Part shown: positions 16,377-27,353 of the stretch, one piece after another | How the letters are laid out: the number at the start of each line of letters is the position of its first letter | Position numbering within the stretch: the first letter of the stretch is position 1 | The notes under the pieces: generated by a model | What the model saw: only the letters and a program-made list of their open reading frames with translations | What the model was told of the DNA's origin: nothing | Databases searched by the model: none | Assembly (NCBI GenBank): GCA_963776665.1 | Contig: CAVZNQ010000007.1 | Location: 1 to 64,000 of the forward strand | Length of the DNA: 64,000 nucleotides | Source: Roseiarcus sp963776665 | Lineage (GTDB): Bacteria; Pseudomonadota; Alphaproteobacteria; Rhizobiales; Beijerinckiaceae | Reading direction: 5' to 3' | Made by a program: the position numbers and the translations under genes

Positions 16377-16953
16377 TCATGCTGAGGCATTTCTCCCGCG
16401 CGGCCAGAAGGCGACCGCCAGTCCGGCGATGGCGACGCCAGCCAGGAGCAGCAGGAGCGACGCCTGCTTCAGCCATGTCATCGCCGGAATCGACAGCGCC
16501 ATGGCGAGGCCGAGAAAACAGATTCTGAGCGAGATGCAGGCTGATTCCGGCGAGAAAGGTCCCGAGCCCGAGCAGCAGCATCAGCACGAGGCCGGCGGCC
16601 TGCACTGGCATCAATTGCTGAAAACCTTGCAAGAGCACGAGATTCATCGCGACAATGATCGCCGTCCAGTGCGCGACCTGGGTCCAGACGAGCCTGATCC
16701 GGGTCTCGCGGTCGGGTGCATTCGGCCAGCCGAGGAAGATGCACAAAAGCCCCATGGCGATTGCGAGGAACTCCCAATAGCCGTTGATCGGGCGGCCAGA
16801 GAAATTGCTATAGGCGACGCCGAATATCGCCAGCGCCAGCACCACGAGATAGGGCAGGTTCCGCAGCAGTGAGCCCATCGAAAAGAATTTGTCGCGATGA
16901 GGTTCAAGCTCCGGTTCCGGCTCCGGAAAGTCAGTGGGGTCGGTCATCGTCAA
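16377..16953 (-). CDS. Predicted membrane protein, frameshifted
   Basis: The start at 16953 gives an acidic, Pro-rich cytosolic N-terminus (FPEPEPELEPHRDKFF). Membrane helices follow: YLVVLALAIFGVAYSNFSG, WEFLAIAMGLLCIFLGW, AIIVAMNLVLLQGF and GLVLMLLLGLGTFLAG. Near 16538 the frame changes by one base. In the other frame the hydrophobic pattern continues (RICFLGLAMALSIPAMTWLK, LLLLLAGVAIAGLAVAFWP) to a TGA at 16377. About 191 residues and six to seven helices result after correcting one inserted base. No family was recognised. It is transcribed alone. Confidence 0.65.
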
Positions 16954-17204
16954 TCCAGTTTGCGGTGGAGCCGGAAGCTATTTAACCCTCGGCGGCTCCG
17001 AGTCTATGCTCTATAACCCGCCGGCGCCTGAATTGGCGCTTTGAAAGTCTCGGCGCGGACAAAATCAATAGCGAGTCCAATTCCTTGATTCTGCCGCGCG
17101 CGTCGCCACTGTGCAGGCGCGCGTCGCTTCCGTTTCGTCGCAAGGGGGCCAGGGTCGCAAGATCCCGACGCTAGACCTGTCCCGAAAGTCGTTCGAGGTT
17201 AGAC

Positions 17205-18248
17205 ATGCCGACCAAACCGAAGAAGCCGATCGCGCGCAAACCCGTCCTGGTCGATCTTGCCTTGCAAGGCGGCGGGTCGCACGGCGCGTTCACCTGGGGC
17301 GTGCTCGATCGCTTGCTGGAAGAGACGTGGCTCGAGATCGACGGCATTTCCGGGACATCCGCGGGGGCGATGAACGCGGCGGTCATGGTCCACGGCCATC
17401 AGAAGGGCGGGGCGGCCGGCGCGCGCGCGGCGCTCGAAACCTTCTGGCGGCGCGTCTCGGACGCCGCCCGGTTCAGCCCGTTCCAGCGCGGGCCGCTCGA
17501 CGTGATCCTTGGCCGCTGGTCGCTCAATTCATCGCCGATCTATGTCGCGATGGATCTCATGTCGCGCGTCGTGTCGCCATACACCCTCAATCCAATGGGC
17601 AGGAATCCGTTGCGCGAGATTCTCGCCGAACTCATCGACTTCGAAGTGCTGGCGCAATCGCCAATCCACCTCTTCATCACCGCGACCAACGTTCGCACGG
17701 GCCGGGGCAAGGTGTTCAAGAACGCCGAGGTGACGCCCGACGTCCTGCTCGCCTCGGCCTGCCTGCCGACCATGTTCCAGGCGGTCGAGATCGACGGCGA
17801 GGCCTATTGGGACGGCGGCTATTCCGGCAATCCCACGCTCTCGACTTTGGTTCGCGAGTGCAAATCCCACGACACGATCCTGGTGCCGATCAATCCGATC
17901 GAGCGTCCAGGCGTGCCGCGCAGCGCGAGCGAGATCCTGAACCGTCTCAATGAGGTGTCCTTCAACGCCGTCGTCCTGAAGGAGCTGCGCATGATGGCGC
18001 TGTTGCGCAAAGTCGCCGATCCGGGCGAAGGCGAGGGCAAGCTATGGGCGCAGATGCGCATCCACTCCGTGCGGAACACGGTCCTGACCGAACTGGGCGC
18101 GTCGTCGAAGCTCAATGCGGAATGGCCGTTCTTCGCCTATCTGCGCGACGAGGGGAGAAAGTCGGCGCAGGCTTTTTTGGACGCCCACGCGATGGACCTC
18201 GGCAAGCGCTCGACGCTCGACATCGACGTTCTGCTCGAGGGGATCTGA
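17205..18248 (+). CDS. Patatin-like phospholipase
   Basis: The 347-residue protein has the patatin catalytic signature: an oxyanion-hole loop LALQGGGSHGAFTWG, the nucleophile Ser in GISGTSAGAMNAAVM, and the catalytic Asp in YWDGGYSGNPTLS. Patatins are serine acyl hydrolases acting on lipids, or in PHB-forming bacteria sometimes on polyester-linked substrates. There is no signal peptide, so it is cytosolic or membrane-associated. A GntP permease starts five bases after the stop, so the two are an operon. In other rhizobia this pair occurs near 3-hydroxybutyrate genes, which suggests a role in storage-polymer or short-chain hydroxy-acid use. That link is an inference. Confidence 0.9.
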   Translation: MPTKPKKPIARKPVLVDLALQGGGSHGAFTWGVLDRLLEETWLEIDGISGTSAGAMNAAVMVHGHQKGGAAGARAALETFWRRVSDAARFSPFQRGPLDVILGRWSLNSSPIYVAMDLMSRVVSPYTLNPMGRNPLREILAELIDFEVLAQSPIHLFITATNVRTGRGKVFKNAEVTPDVLLASACLPTMFQAVEIDGEAYWDGGYSGNPTLSTLVRECKSHDTILVPINPIERPGVPRSASEILNRLNEVSFNAVVLKELRMMALLRKVADPGEGEGKLWAQMRIHSVRNTVLTELGASSKLNAEWPFFAYLRDEGRKSAQAFLDAHAMDLGKRSTLDIDVLLEGI

Positions 18249-18252
18249 GCGC

Positions 18253-19715
18253 ATGGGGCTTCTCGGCATACTGATCGCGCTCGGGCTCCTGATCTTTTTC
18301 GCCTACCGGGGCTGGAGCATCCTTCTGCTTGCGCCCGTCGCCGCGATCCTCGCGGCCGCGCTGGCCGGAGAGCCGCTGCTCGCCCACTGGACGCAGACCT
18401 TCATGGCGAGCGCCGCGCAGTTCGTGATGCAGTTCTTCCCGATCTTTCTGCTCGGCGCCCTGTTCGGCAAGCTGATGGAGGATTCCGGCTCGGTGACGTC
18501 GATCGCCAAATTCATGACCGAGCGTCTCGGCCACGAGCGGGCGGTGCTCGCGGTCGTGTTGGCCGGCGCGATCGTGACCTACGGCGGAGTGAGCCTGTTC
18601 GTCGCCTTTTTCGTCATCGCGCCGATGGCGCATGAACTTTTTCGCGCGGCTCAGATTCCGCGCCGCCTTATGCCGGCGGCGATCGCGCTCGGCACGACCA
18701 CTTTCACCATGTCGGCGCTGCCGGGAACGCCGGCGATCCAGAACGCGATCCCGATGCCGTTCTTCGGCACGACGCCGTTCGCGGCGCCCGGGCTGGGGAT
18801 CATCGCGGCGATCGTCATGTTCGGCTTCGGGATGTGGTGGCTCGGACGGGCCGAGCGAAGCGCTCGCGCCAGGGGCGAGGGCTATGGCGATGCGTCGCCC
18901 GGTTCCGGCGGGGCGGAACAGGCGGCGGAAGACCTTGTCGTGCGCGAGCGCGCGACCACCGCGAGCACGTTCGACCCGCCGGAAGCAGCGCATGGGCGCC
19001 CGAGCGCGGACGGCCCGCCGATCGCGCTCGCGGCGCTTGCCGCTGGTCATCGTCGTCGCCGTCAATCTCCTGATGTCGTTCTTCGTCCTGCCGCGGATGG
19101 ACGCGTCTTTCCTCGCCCACCCGGAATGGGGCGGAACATCGCTCGCGGCGGTCGGGGGCGTGTGGGCGGTGGTGACGGCGCTCTTTGCCGCGATCGTCGT
19201 CCTGATAGCCATCAATTTCCGACGGCTGACGGCTTTGCGCGACAGCATGGACGCCGGGGCCAACGCCTCCGTCCTGCCGGTTGTGAGCGTCGCCAGCCTG
19301 GTCGGCTTCGGCTCGGTCGTCGCCGCGCTCCCCGCCTTCGCGCTGGTGCGCGACTGGGTGCTCGGCATCGAGGGCGGGGTGCTGGTGTCGCTGGCGGTCG
19401 CGACCAATGTGCTCGCGTCGCTGACGGGCTCGGCTTCGGGGGGCCTGACGATCGCGCTCGACGCGCTCGGCGTCAACCTATCTCAAGATCGCCCACGAAC
19501 AGGGCATCGACCCGGGGCTATTGCATCGGGTCGCGGTCATCGGCGCCGGCACGCTCGACAGCCTGCCGCACAACGGCGCCGTGGTGACGCTGCTCGCGGT
19601 CTGCAACTCGACCCACCGCGAGAGCTACATGGACATCGTCATGGTGTCGATCGTCGGCGGCCTCTTGGCGCTTGCGGTGGTGATTGTGCTGGGGAGCACA
19701 GTCGGGTCGTTTTGA
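18253..19715 (+). CDS. GntP-family permease, two frameshifts
   Basis: ATG at 18253. The first part reads as a GntP/CitMHS-type carrier: LLAHWTQTFMASAAQFVMQF, FPIFLLGALFGKLMEDSGS, AIVTYGGVSLFVAFFVIAPM, TTFTMSALPGTPAIQNAIPM. The frame shifts near 19040 (then LPLVIVVAVNLLMSFFVLPR, NASVLPVVSVASLVGFGSVV) and again near 19480 (then AHEQGIDPGLLHRVAVIGAG, LDSLPHNGAVVTLLAVCN). Length modulo three fits two single-base insertions and a product of about 486 residues. GntP carriers import gluconate, 3-hydroxybutyrate or similar acids with protons. Coupling to the patatin gene favours a hydroxy-acid substrate. Confidence 0.85.
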
Positions 19716-19824
19716 CGCCGCCATCTCCGGATTTCAGTCGAACCGCTCTTGCCGAAAGCGGCGAACGGCGCCTAGGTATTCATACCTATCCGGAGGGAAC
19801 GCCGGATGAAAGGGTGGGGCGCCC

Positions 19825-21030
19825 ATGGCCGTGCACACCGTCGTCGTGGTTGGGAGCAACGAGAGCCTGCCCGAATACACCCAGGGCCATTTTTGGGTTA
19901 TCGACTTTTCCAACGCTCCAGCCGGGGCTCCTACCGCTGTTTCCGTGCCATGCTCGTCGAATGGCGTGGTGGTGGATTGCTCCGGCTCGCTTGCCGCTGT
20001 GGCCGCCATCACCGGCGGCTCCGTCACCATCTACGACATTTCCACTCCGGCGGCGCCGCGGGAAAACGGCTCGGCGGCGCTTCCTTTCAACAATATCGGC
20101 GCGATCTCGTTCTACGGCGACTACGTGCTGGTCGGCCAAGCCCAAGCCAGCACCGGCCGTGGAGCGCAGGTCGCTCTGATCGACGTCAATAATCTGGCGA
20201 GTCCGAAAGTCTACGAGACGACTTTCGACAGCATCACGGACGTCACGCTTTTTGGCTCGATCGCGGTCATCTGCGGGTTTGCGGTCTATTCCAACGCCTT
20301 TCAGGTCGCCAAGACCAGCGATTTTCATGACCTGGCCACGACGGTGGCTGTTGACCGACCTTCAGCACCTTGAGCGCAGACGCCAGTTCCGCTCATGTGT
20401 GACTTCGACGGTACGAATGCGGTCTTTTCTGAAGGGCGGCAGCCTCTACGTGTTCGAAGTCTCGGGTGGAACGCCGAGCAAAGTCAGCTCGCCGTCGGCC
20501 ATGTCACCGGGAAGGTGACGACGTCGATCGCGATTGCGGAGAGTGGAGGAACCAGCTTCGAGCGTCCCAACGGGAGGCGTTCAGGTTGCCTATGCAGCCG
20601 GGGTGACGCCAATGTCGAGACTCCACTACATTCTGCCGCCCGTTTCGCCCGGAGCAACCTGGGTAAGCGGCAGCGCCAGCCTCGGCGATCCGAAGAATAT
20701 CTACGGGAACCGACTCGCGATCTATGGCGGCATCGCGAAATTCTACCGCTACATTTACGGAACGAGCACCAGTCTCGCCACGGCCGGCGTAACGCAGACC
20801 GGACCGCGGGCGCGCGGAATGCGTCGTCTCGCTATTCGACGTCAGCGCCGGGGCGGATCGATCACGGCGACGCGACAAGGCAAGCGCTCCACCGTTGCGC
20901 TGCCGAATACGCTATCGTCGAACAAACGACGCTCGCAGTCACCACTTCTACACGTTCTGGCCGCTTCCCATGGCCGATTCCGTGGCCAATTATCCCATGG
21001 TCTTGGCTGCGGTCGATCGGGTTCGGGTGA
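19825..21030 (+). CDS. Beta-propeller-like protein, several frameshifts
   Basis: ATG at 19825 opens MAVHTVVVVGSNESLPEYTQ and a series of beta-strand repeats such as GHFWVIDFSNAP, GGSVTIYDISTP, GAQVALIDVNNLASPKVYET. These look like LVIVD/YVTN-type propeller blades. The frame breaks near 20370, 20398 and 20436, and the repeats go on in other frames (GGSLYVFEVSGGTPSKVS, NIYGNRLAIYGGIAKFYRY). The last part before 21030 is unclear. No signal peptide is visible. The enzymatic role, if any, is unknown. It converges on the RND gene with about 20 bases between the stops. Confidence 0.5.
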
Positions 21031-21052
21031 CGGCGGCAGTGCGTCGCGCCGG

Positions 21053-24000
21053 TTACGCTGCGGCGACCTTGCCGCCTCCGGCCGCTTCGCGCGATAGAGC
21101 GTGATGTAGAACACCGGCAGCACCAGCAGCGTCAGCATCGTCGCGACGAACAGGCCGCCCATGATGGCGAAGGCCATCGGGCCCCAGAACACGGTCGGGG
21201 CGATCGGGATGAGGCCGAGCACGGTCGAGATCGCGGTCAGCATGATCGGGCGGAAGCGCGAGAGCGTCGCCTCGACCACCGCGTCCCAGATGTCGCGCCC
21301 CTCCGCCCGCTCGGTCTCGATCTGATCGATGAGGATGACCGCGTTGCGGGCGATCATGCCGACGAGCGCAAGAATCCCGAGGATGGCGACGAAGCCAAGC
21401 GGCCGGTTTGAGATGATGAGCGCGAGCACGATCCCGATCAGCCCGAGCGGCACCGTCGCCACCACCAGCGCCACCCGGCCGAAGCTGTGCAGCTGCATCA
21501 TCAGAAAGAGCAGCATCAGGAACAAAGCCGCAGGCAGGAGCGCGAACACCGATGCCTGCGACTGCGCGCTCTCCTCGACCGTGCCGCCGACGGCGATGTG
21601 GTAGCCTGCCGGCAGGCTCGCCTCGAGCTTCTCGATCGCCGGCTCGAGCGAGGCGACCGCGCCTTCCGGCGTCGCGCCATTGTTGACGTCGGCCTGCACG
21701 GTCAGCGTCGGAACCCGGTCGCGCCGCCAGATCAGCGGAAACTCCTGATCGAAGTCGAAGGTCGCGATCTGGCTCAGCGGCACCGTGCGCCCGCCCGGCA
21801 GCGGCAGCTGCAGCGAGCGCAGGGTCGAAAGCGACACGCGCTGCTCGTCGTTCGCCCGGGCGACGACATTGACGAGATAGATGCCGTCCCGAACCTGGGT
21901 GATCGGCGTCCCGCTCATGACGGCGTTCAGCGTTTCGGCCAGCGTCTGCGAGCTCAGGCCGAGCAGCCGCGCCTGATCTTGGTCGATCTTGACCCGAACC
22001 TCGCGCGAGGGCTCCATCCAGTCGAAATTGACCAGCCTCAGGTTTGCGTTCTCGCCCATCGCCTGGCCGAGCTTGAGCGCGGTTGCCCGCACCTCGGCCG
22101 CGTCCGGGCCGCTGACCCGATACTGCACCGGCCAGCCGACCGGCGGCCCGAGCTCGAGCGGGGAGACGCGGACGACCGCGATCGGCAGTTGCTCGGCGAG
22201 CGCCTTCTCGAGCTTGGCGTGCAGCCGCTCGCGCGCCGGCACGTCCTTGGCGATCACGACGGCTTGGGAGAAGAAGTCGTTGGCGAGCTTGACGTCGAGC
22301 GGCAGGTAGAAGCGGATCGCGCCGCGTCCGACATAGGTGCTCCAGCTCGCGACGTCGGGATCGTCCTTCAGCATCGCGTCGAGCTTGGCGGACGCTGCCT
22401 CACTGGCGTAGATCGAGGCGTTTTGCGGCAGGGTCAGATCGACGGTGAGCTCCGGGCGGTCGGAGGCGGGAAAGAACTGCCGCGGCACGTAGGGCAGGGC
22501 GAGCAGGGCGGCGACGAAACAGGCGAGCGTGACGGCGATCGTGAGCCAGCGCACCCGCATCGCGCCGACGAGGATGCCGCGGAACGTCCGCATCACGAAA
22601 TTGAGCTCGCCCGTCGCGGGCTTATCCGGCTTCTTGAGCAGCCAGACGCCGAGCAGCGGCGCAAACAGGACCGCGACGAACCACGACACGATGAGCGCGA
22701 TCGTCACCACGGCGAAGATCGAGAACGTGTACTCGCCGGCGGCGCTGCGGGCGAAGCCGATCGGCACGAAGCCGGCGATGGTGACGAAAGTGCCGGTCAG
22801 CATCGGCAGCGCCAGCGTCTTATAGGCGAACGAAGCCGCTTCTTCCTTGCTGTCGCCCTGGGTGAGGCGGGTCGTCATGACGTCGATCGTGGTCATCGCG
22901 CTGTCGACGAGCAGGCTTAGGGAGATGATGAGCGCGCCGAGCGAAATGCGCTGGAGGTCGATATGCATCGCCTCCATGATCGGGAACACGATCGCGATGG
23001 TCAGCGGGATCGTCAGCGCCACCACCGAGCCCGGCCTCAGGCCGAGGCTGATGATGCTCACCGCCATGATGATGGCGATCGCCTGCCAGAGCGATTCCAT
23101 GAACTCGCCGATCGCAGTCTGGACGACCACCGGCTGATCGGAGACCAGCGCCGCGTCGATGCCGAGCGGCAGGTTGGCGACGCTCTCGCCGACCGCATGT
23201 CCGACGTTGCGGCCGAGCGCGAGGATGTCGCCGCCGTCGCGCATGGCGATGGCGAGGCCGATCGCCGGCTTGCCGTTGACGCGGAACATCGGCTGCGGCG
23301 GATCGGAATAGGCGCGTCTCACGGTCGCGATGTCGCGCAGCCGGATCAGCCGGCCGTTCGACAGGAAGTTGACGTTGAGCAGGTCCGCTTCCGACCGGAA
23401 GGCGCCCGAGACCCTAAGCGAGATCGTCTCGTCGCCGGTCTGAAGCTCGCCGGCGGGGCTGACCGCGTTCTGGGCTCTCAGCGCCGCCATCAACGCCGTA
23501 CGGTCGATGCCGAGGCCCGCCAGCTCCGCCACGGAGAACTCGACGTAGATCTGCTCGTCCTGGGCGCCGATGAGCTCGATCTTCGACACGTCCGGAACTT
23601 GCAGCAGGCGCGAGCGGATGTCCTCGACCGCGTCGCGGAGCTCGCGGTGGGTGAAGCCGTCGGCGGTGAAGCCGTAGATCAGGCCGAAGGTGTCGCCGAA
23701 ATCGTCGTTGAAGCCGGGTCCGACAACGCCCGCGGGCAGCGTTGAGCGGATGTCGCCGACGTTCTTGCGCACCTGATACCAGATGTCCGGCACTTCCGAG
23801 GCTTTCGTCGAGCCTTTGAGGTTGACGAAGATCGTCGTCAGGCCGGGGGTGGTGTAGCTGCGCAGAAAGTCGAGGCCCCTGGTCTCCTGCAGCTTGCGCT
23901 CGATCCGCTCCGTCACCTGCTGCAGCGTGTCGTCCATTGTCGCGCCGGGCCAGGCGGCCTGGACGATCATGGTGCGGAAGGTGAAGGGCGGGTCCTCGGC

Positions 24001-24112
24001 CCGGCCAAGGCCGAAAAACGAGGCGACGCCGGCGAGCGTCACCGCGATCATCAGAAAAACGATGAACGAGCGATGCTTGAGCGCCCAATCGGAGAGATTT
24101 AGGTCCGCTCAC
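21053..24112 (-). CDS. RND efflux permease (AcrB/HAE1 superfamily)
   Basis: The central frame encodes most of a ~1019-residue RND pump: periplasmic porter repeats (EDPPFTFRTMIVQAAWPGAT, RVSGAFRSEADLLNVNFLSN), membrane helices, and the helix-4 region LSLLVDSAMTTIDVMTTRL. It ends GMIARNAVILIDQIETERAE and FWGPMAFAIMGGLFVATML. Two single-base changes are needed. The N-terminus starts at GTG 24112, overlapping the adaptor stop, and joins LSDWALKHRSFIVFLMIAV after removing one base near 24099. The C-terminus ends KVAAA with a TAA at 21053 after a shift near 21090. It exports hydrophobic compounds by proton antiport together with the adaptor upstream. Confidence 0.9.
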
Positions 24113-25218
24113 GAAGTCGCTCCGAGCAGCCGGACCTTCTGGCCCGGATGCAGCGCCTGAACGCCCGCCGTCACCACCACGTCGCCGGGCTCGAGCCCCC
24201 CAGAGATCACAGCCGTCGCCGGATCGAAGCGTTGAATATCAACGTTGCGTAGCGCAACCGTCAGGCTCGCCGGATCGACGATCCACACCGCCGGCTGACT
24301 CGCGGACGAAGTCAGCGCGCTTGCCGGAATCGAAATGCCCGTGCCGCCCTCGAGCTGGAGGCGCCCGGTCACCGTCGCGCCGAGGCGCATGGCCTCGGGA
24401 TGATCGATCAGGCTCAGCCTCACACGGAAGGTGCGGGTGACCGGATCGGCCTGCGGATCGACGGTGCGCACGCGCGCCTTAGCGGTGACCGACGGGTCGT
24501 CGGCGAGCGCGATCGTGACCGTCGCGTCAGTGGGCGCGGCGCGCAGAACATTGGCCGGAACGTCGAACACGGCGTCGCGCCCGTCCTGCCGGGCGACGGT
24601 GAAGATCTGCTGGCCCGCCTGCACAACCTGGCCCGATTCCGCGGAACGCGCGGTGATCGTCCCCGAGACGTTGGCTTTGAGCTCGGTGAAGCTCACCCGG
24701 TCCTGGGCGACGTCGAGTTGCGCGCTCGCGTCGTCGACCCGGGCCTGCGCCGTCTGCAACCCCTGGTTGGCCGCATCGAAAATCGCCCGTGTCGTGAAGC
24801 CTCTTTCCATCAGGTGGCTCTGCCGGTCGAAATTGCCCTGCGCCTCGACCTCCTGGGCCCGCGCGGCGGCGAGCGCCGCCTGCGCCGAGCGAAGCGCGTT
24901 GAGTTCATCCTGCGGATCGAGTTTCGCCAGCACCTGGTCCGGCTCGACCTTGTCGCCGACCTCGCCCTTCCGTTCGATGATCCGCCCGCCGATCCGGAAG
25001 GCGAGATTGACCTCGTTCTCGGCCCGGATATCGCCGGTCAGGACCACCGAATCGCCGACCTCGCCCTTTTCGACGGTGACGGTGCGGACCGGGCGCGGCT
25101 GGGGCGGCTCGGTCTTGGCTTCCTGATTGCAGCCGGCCAGCAGGAGCGCCAGCGCGGGCGCAACGACGAGGGCGCGAGCGAGTCCGCGCGCTGCCGGATG
25201 ACGAGTAATTGGAGCCAA
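24109..25218 (-). CDS. RND periplasmic adaptor lipoprotein
   Basis: A 369-residue membrane-fusion protein. The N-terminal signal ends in the lipobox LLAGC, so it is anchored in the inner membrane and extends into the periplasm. The barrel-sandwich halves (GDIRAENEVNLAFRIGGRI; LKANVSGTITARSAESGQVV) flank a long coiled hairpin (LRSAQAALAAARAQEVEAQG), and a beta-barrel and membrane-proximal domain follow (VTGRLQLEGGTGISIPASAL). It links the RND permease to an outer-membrane channel that is not encoded here. The stop overlaps the permease GTG, so the two are coupled. The 299 bases upstream (25219-25517) show no gene. Confidence 0.92.
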   Translation of the reverse strand: MAPITRHPAARGLARALVVAPALALLLAGCNQEAKTEPPQPRPVRTVTVEKGEVGDSVVLTGDIRAENEVNLAFRIGGRIIERKGEVGDKVEPDQVLAKLDPQDELNALRSAQAALAAARAQEVEAQGNFDRQSHLMERGFTTRAIFDAANQGLQTAQARVDDASAQLDVAQDRVSFTELKANVSGTITARSAESGQVVQAGQQIFTVARQDGRDAVFDVPANVLRAAPTDATVTIALADDPSVTAKARVRTVDPQADPVTRTFRVRLSLIDHPEAMRLGATVTGRLQLEGGTGISIPASALTSSASQPAVWIVDPASLTVALRNVDIQRFDPATAVISGGLEPGDVVVTAGVQALHPGQKVRLLGATS

Positions 25219-25517
25219 GTCGCGGTCCTCTGGCCGAAAGTTGACCAGTGCTTATCGCGCCACCTCATGCGGCGCAACGCGCGGGGGATCGGCTTTCCCC
25301 GCCGCAATGACGGCGGCGGGGAAGTTCGGGCGAGACTTGAAGCGCCTTCGGATCGGCTCTGCGGCGCCGGCCGCCGCACCGATTGCCCCGCCGGACGGAC
25401 GGTTATGGCTGGGCCTGTTGTTGCTCGGGCGGTTGTGGTTCGGTCGATTAGTGGGGCGGCCTCCCCGAGCCCTGTTGTCGGCCGCCCCCGTGCTACCGAA
25501 CCGGTACGCCGCATGGT

Positions 25518-27353
25518 ATGGCCAGCCTCCGAGGAATTCCCCGCAGATCCGCCAAGCGAGCGCCCTTGACCCCCTCGAGCGCCGAATCCGAGCCGCACCG
25601 CCCCGATCACGATCCGGCGAATCTCCTGCTCGACCCGCGCGACGGCGACGCGGAGGACGACGCGTCGAGCCCCAAGCAGAAGTCTCTCTTGGCGATCGCC
25701 GGCAGGCTCCTCGCCGAGATCAGCCTGCCAAAGCTTCTCATCGCCTGGGTGGCCTCGATTGTGCTTCCAGCGGCGATCCTGGGCCTCGCGCCGCTCATCG
25801 CGACCGCGTGGGTCGGCCGCGTCTTCTCCCGATTGTTGGAACTGTACGGAATCGGCGCCGCGATTGTCCTCCTGGCGGTCGCCGGCGTGGGCTGGATCGG
25901 CTGGCGGCCATTGTTTCGCGCGGCGGAAGCGAATTTCTGGGCGCTCAACGCCTTGGGAGTTCAGCCCGGATACGCCTTATGCCGCGAGGCGATCCGCCAT
26001 CTGGCCGAGCGGGCATTCAAGCCAAAGGGCGGCGCCGAGCTCGCGCGGATGCGCGCGGTCAGCTGCGCCGGCGCCGGAATTCTCCTCGCGGTGATCGCGG
26101 CCCTGGTCGCCATTATCGTCTGGCCGGCGACGCAGTGGATCGGCTCGGCGTCGGATCTCGCCGCGCCGCTCCACCTGATCTTGCCGACGCTCGCCAACGC
26201 CGTCGCCATCATGTCGGCCTACCTCGCGGCAGCCTCGCTCGTCTGGGGCTTCGCCGACGCCGGCGCCGACCAGCCGCTCGACCTCGAAGCGTTCGACACC
26301 GTGCAGGCGGGCGGGCGCGTCTGGCGGGTGGCGCATCTTTCCGACATCCATATCGTTGGCGAGCGTTATGGCTTCCGGATCGAGAGCGGGCGGGGCGGGC
26401 CGCGCGGCAACGAGCGGCTAAGGCAGGCCATGGCCCGCCTCGAGGACGCGCACGCCGCCCGGCCGCTGGACCTCGTCCTCATCACCGGAGACATGACCGA
26501 CGCCGGGCGTTCGGCCGAATGGGCGGAGTTCTTCGACATCATGGCAGGCCATCCCGATCTCGCCGGACGGATGCTGATTCTGCCGGGGAATCACGACGTC
26601 AATATCGTCGATCGCGCCAACCCGGCGCGTCTCGATCTCCCGTTCAGCCCGGCCAAGAGCCTGCGCAAGATGCGCGCGCTCTCGGCGATTGCGGCCGTCG
26701 GCGGCGACCGCCTGCGCGTCATGAATGTGGGCGGCGCGGAGCCCGCCCTGACGCTGGCGGCGGCGCTCGAACCGCACCGCGAGGCGATCCGGACTTTCGC
26801 TGATCAGGGCGGCCTTCGGCTGTCGAACCGTCTCGCCCGCCTTTGGCATGAAGTCTTCCCGATGATTGCGCCGCCGCGTGAGGAGGACGGGCTCGGGGTC
26901 GCCATTCTCAATTCGAACGCCGACACCAATTTCTCGTTCACCAACGCGCTTGGAATGATTCCGGCGGCCGACGCGCGGCGGCTGACCGCCGCGTTCGACC
27001 ATTATCCCAAAGCCCGCTGGATCGTGGCGCTGCACCATCATCTGATCGAATATCCAATGCCGGTCGCGGCGTTCTCGGAACGCATCGGCACCGCGCTCGT
27101 CAACGGCAGCTGGTTTCAGCGCGTGCTCAAGCCCTATGCCGGCCGCGTCGTCGTCATGCACGGCCATCGCCATGTCGACTGGATCGGCGCCTGCGGCGAG
27201 CTCAAGATCGTCTCAGCGCCATCGCCGGTGATGGCGGCGCAATCCACGGCTACGCATTTCTACGTCCACGCGCTCGGGATCGGGCCGGACGGGCGCCTCG
27301 AACTCATGGTCCCGGAGCGGATCGAAATCGCCGCCGCCAAAGAGTGCGCCTAG
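25518..27353 (+). CDS. Membrane-anchored metallophosphoesterase
   Basis: The 611-residue protein has about four membrane helices in its first 250 residues (LLIAWVASIVLPAAILGLAP, GAAIVLLAVAGVGWIGW, ILLAVIAALVAIIVWPATQW, AIMSAYLAAASLVWGF). A calcineurin-like phosphoesterase domain follows, with all metal-binding motifs: HLSDIHI, ITGDMTDAG, LPGNHDVN, ALHHHL, and MHGHRHVDW. Such enzymes use two metal ions to cleave phosphoesters; the substrate is unknown. The start is taken at ATG 25518, and an internal start would only shorten the polar N-terminus. The gene ends four bases inside the convergent AI-2E-type gene. Confidence 0.88.
   Translation: MASLRGIPRRSAKRAPLTPSSAESEPHRPDHDPANLLLDPRDGDAEDDASSPKQKSLLAIAGRLLAEISLPKLLIAWVASIVLPAAILGLAPLIATAWVGRVFSRLLELYGIGAAIVLLAVAGVGWIGWRPLFRAAEANFWALNALGVQPGYALCREAIRHLAERAFKPKGGAELARMRAVSCAGAGILLAVIAALVAIIVWPATQWIGSASDLAAPLHLILPTLANAVAIMSAYLAAASLVWGFADAGADQPLDLEAFDTVQAGGRVWRVAHLSDIHIVGERYGFRIESGRGGPRGNERLRQAMARLEDAHAARPLDLVLITGDMTDAGRSAEWAEFFDIMAGHPDLAGRMLILPGNHDVNIVDRANPARLDLPFSPAKSLRKMRALSAIAAVGGDRLRVMNVGGAEPALTLAAALEPHREAIRTFADQGGLRLSNRLARLWHEVFPMIAPPREEDGLGVAILNSNADTNFSFTNALGMIPAADARRLTAAFDHYPKARWIVALHHHLIEYPMPVAAFSERIGTALVNGSWFQRVLKPYAGRVVVMHGHRHVDWIGACGELKIVSAPSPVMAAQSTATHFYVHALGIGPDGRLELMVPERIEIAAAKECA

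Noticed and set aside
18112..19476. 454-codon minus-strand frame opposite gntP
   Set aside because: It is a GC-driven shadow with low-complexity Arg/Glu/Asp composition, while the plus strand encodes a clear GntP carrier.
20842..21052. RND pump C-terminal extension to 20842
   Set aside because: The extension is basic low-complexity antisense to the propeller gene. A one-base correction gives a normal RND end with TAA at 21053.
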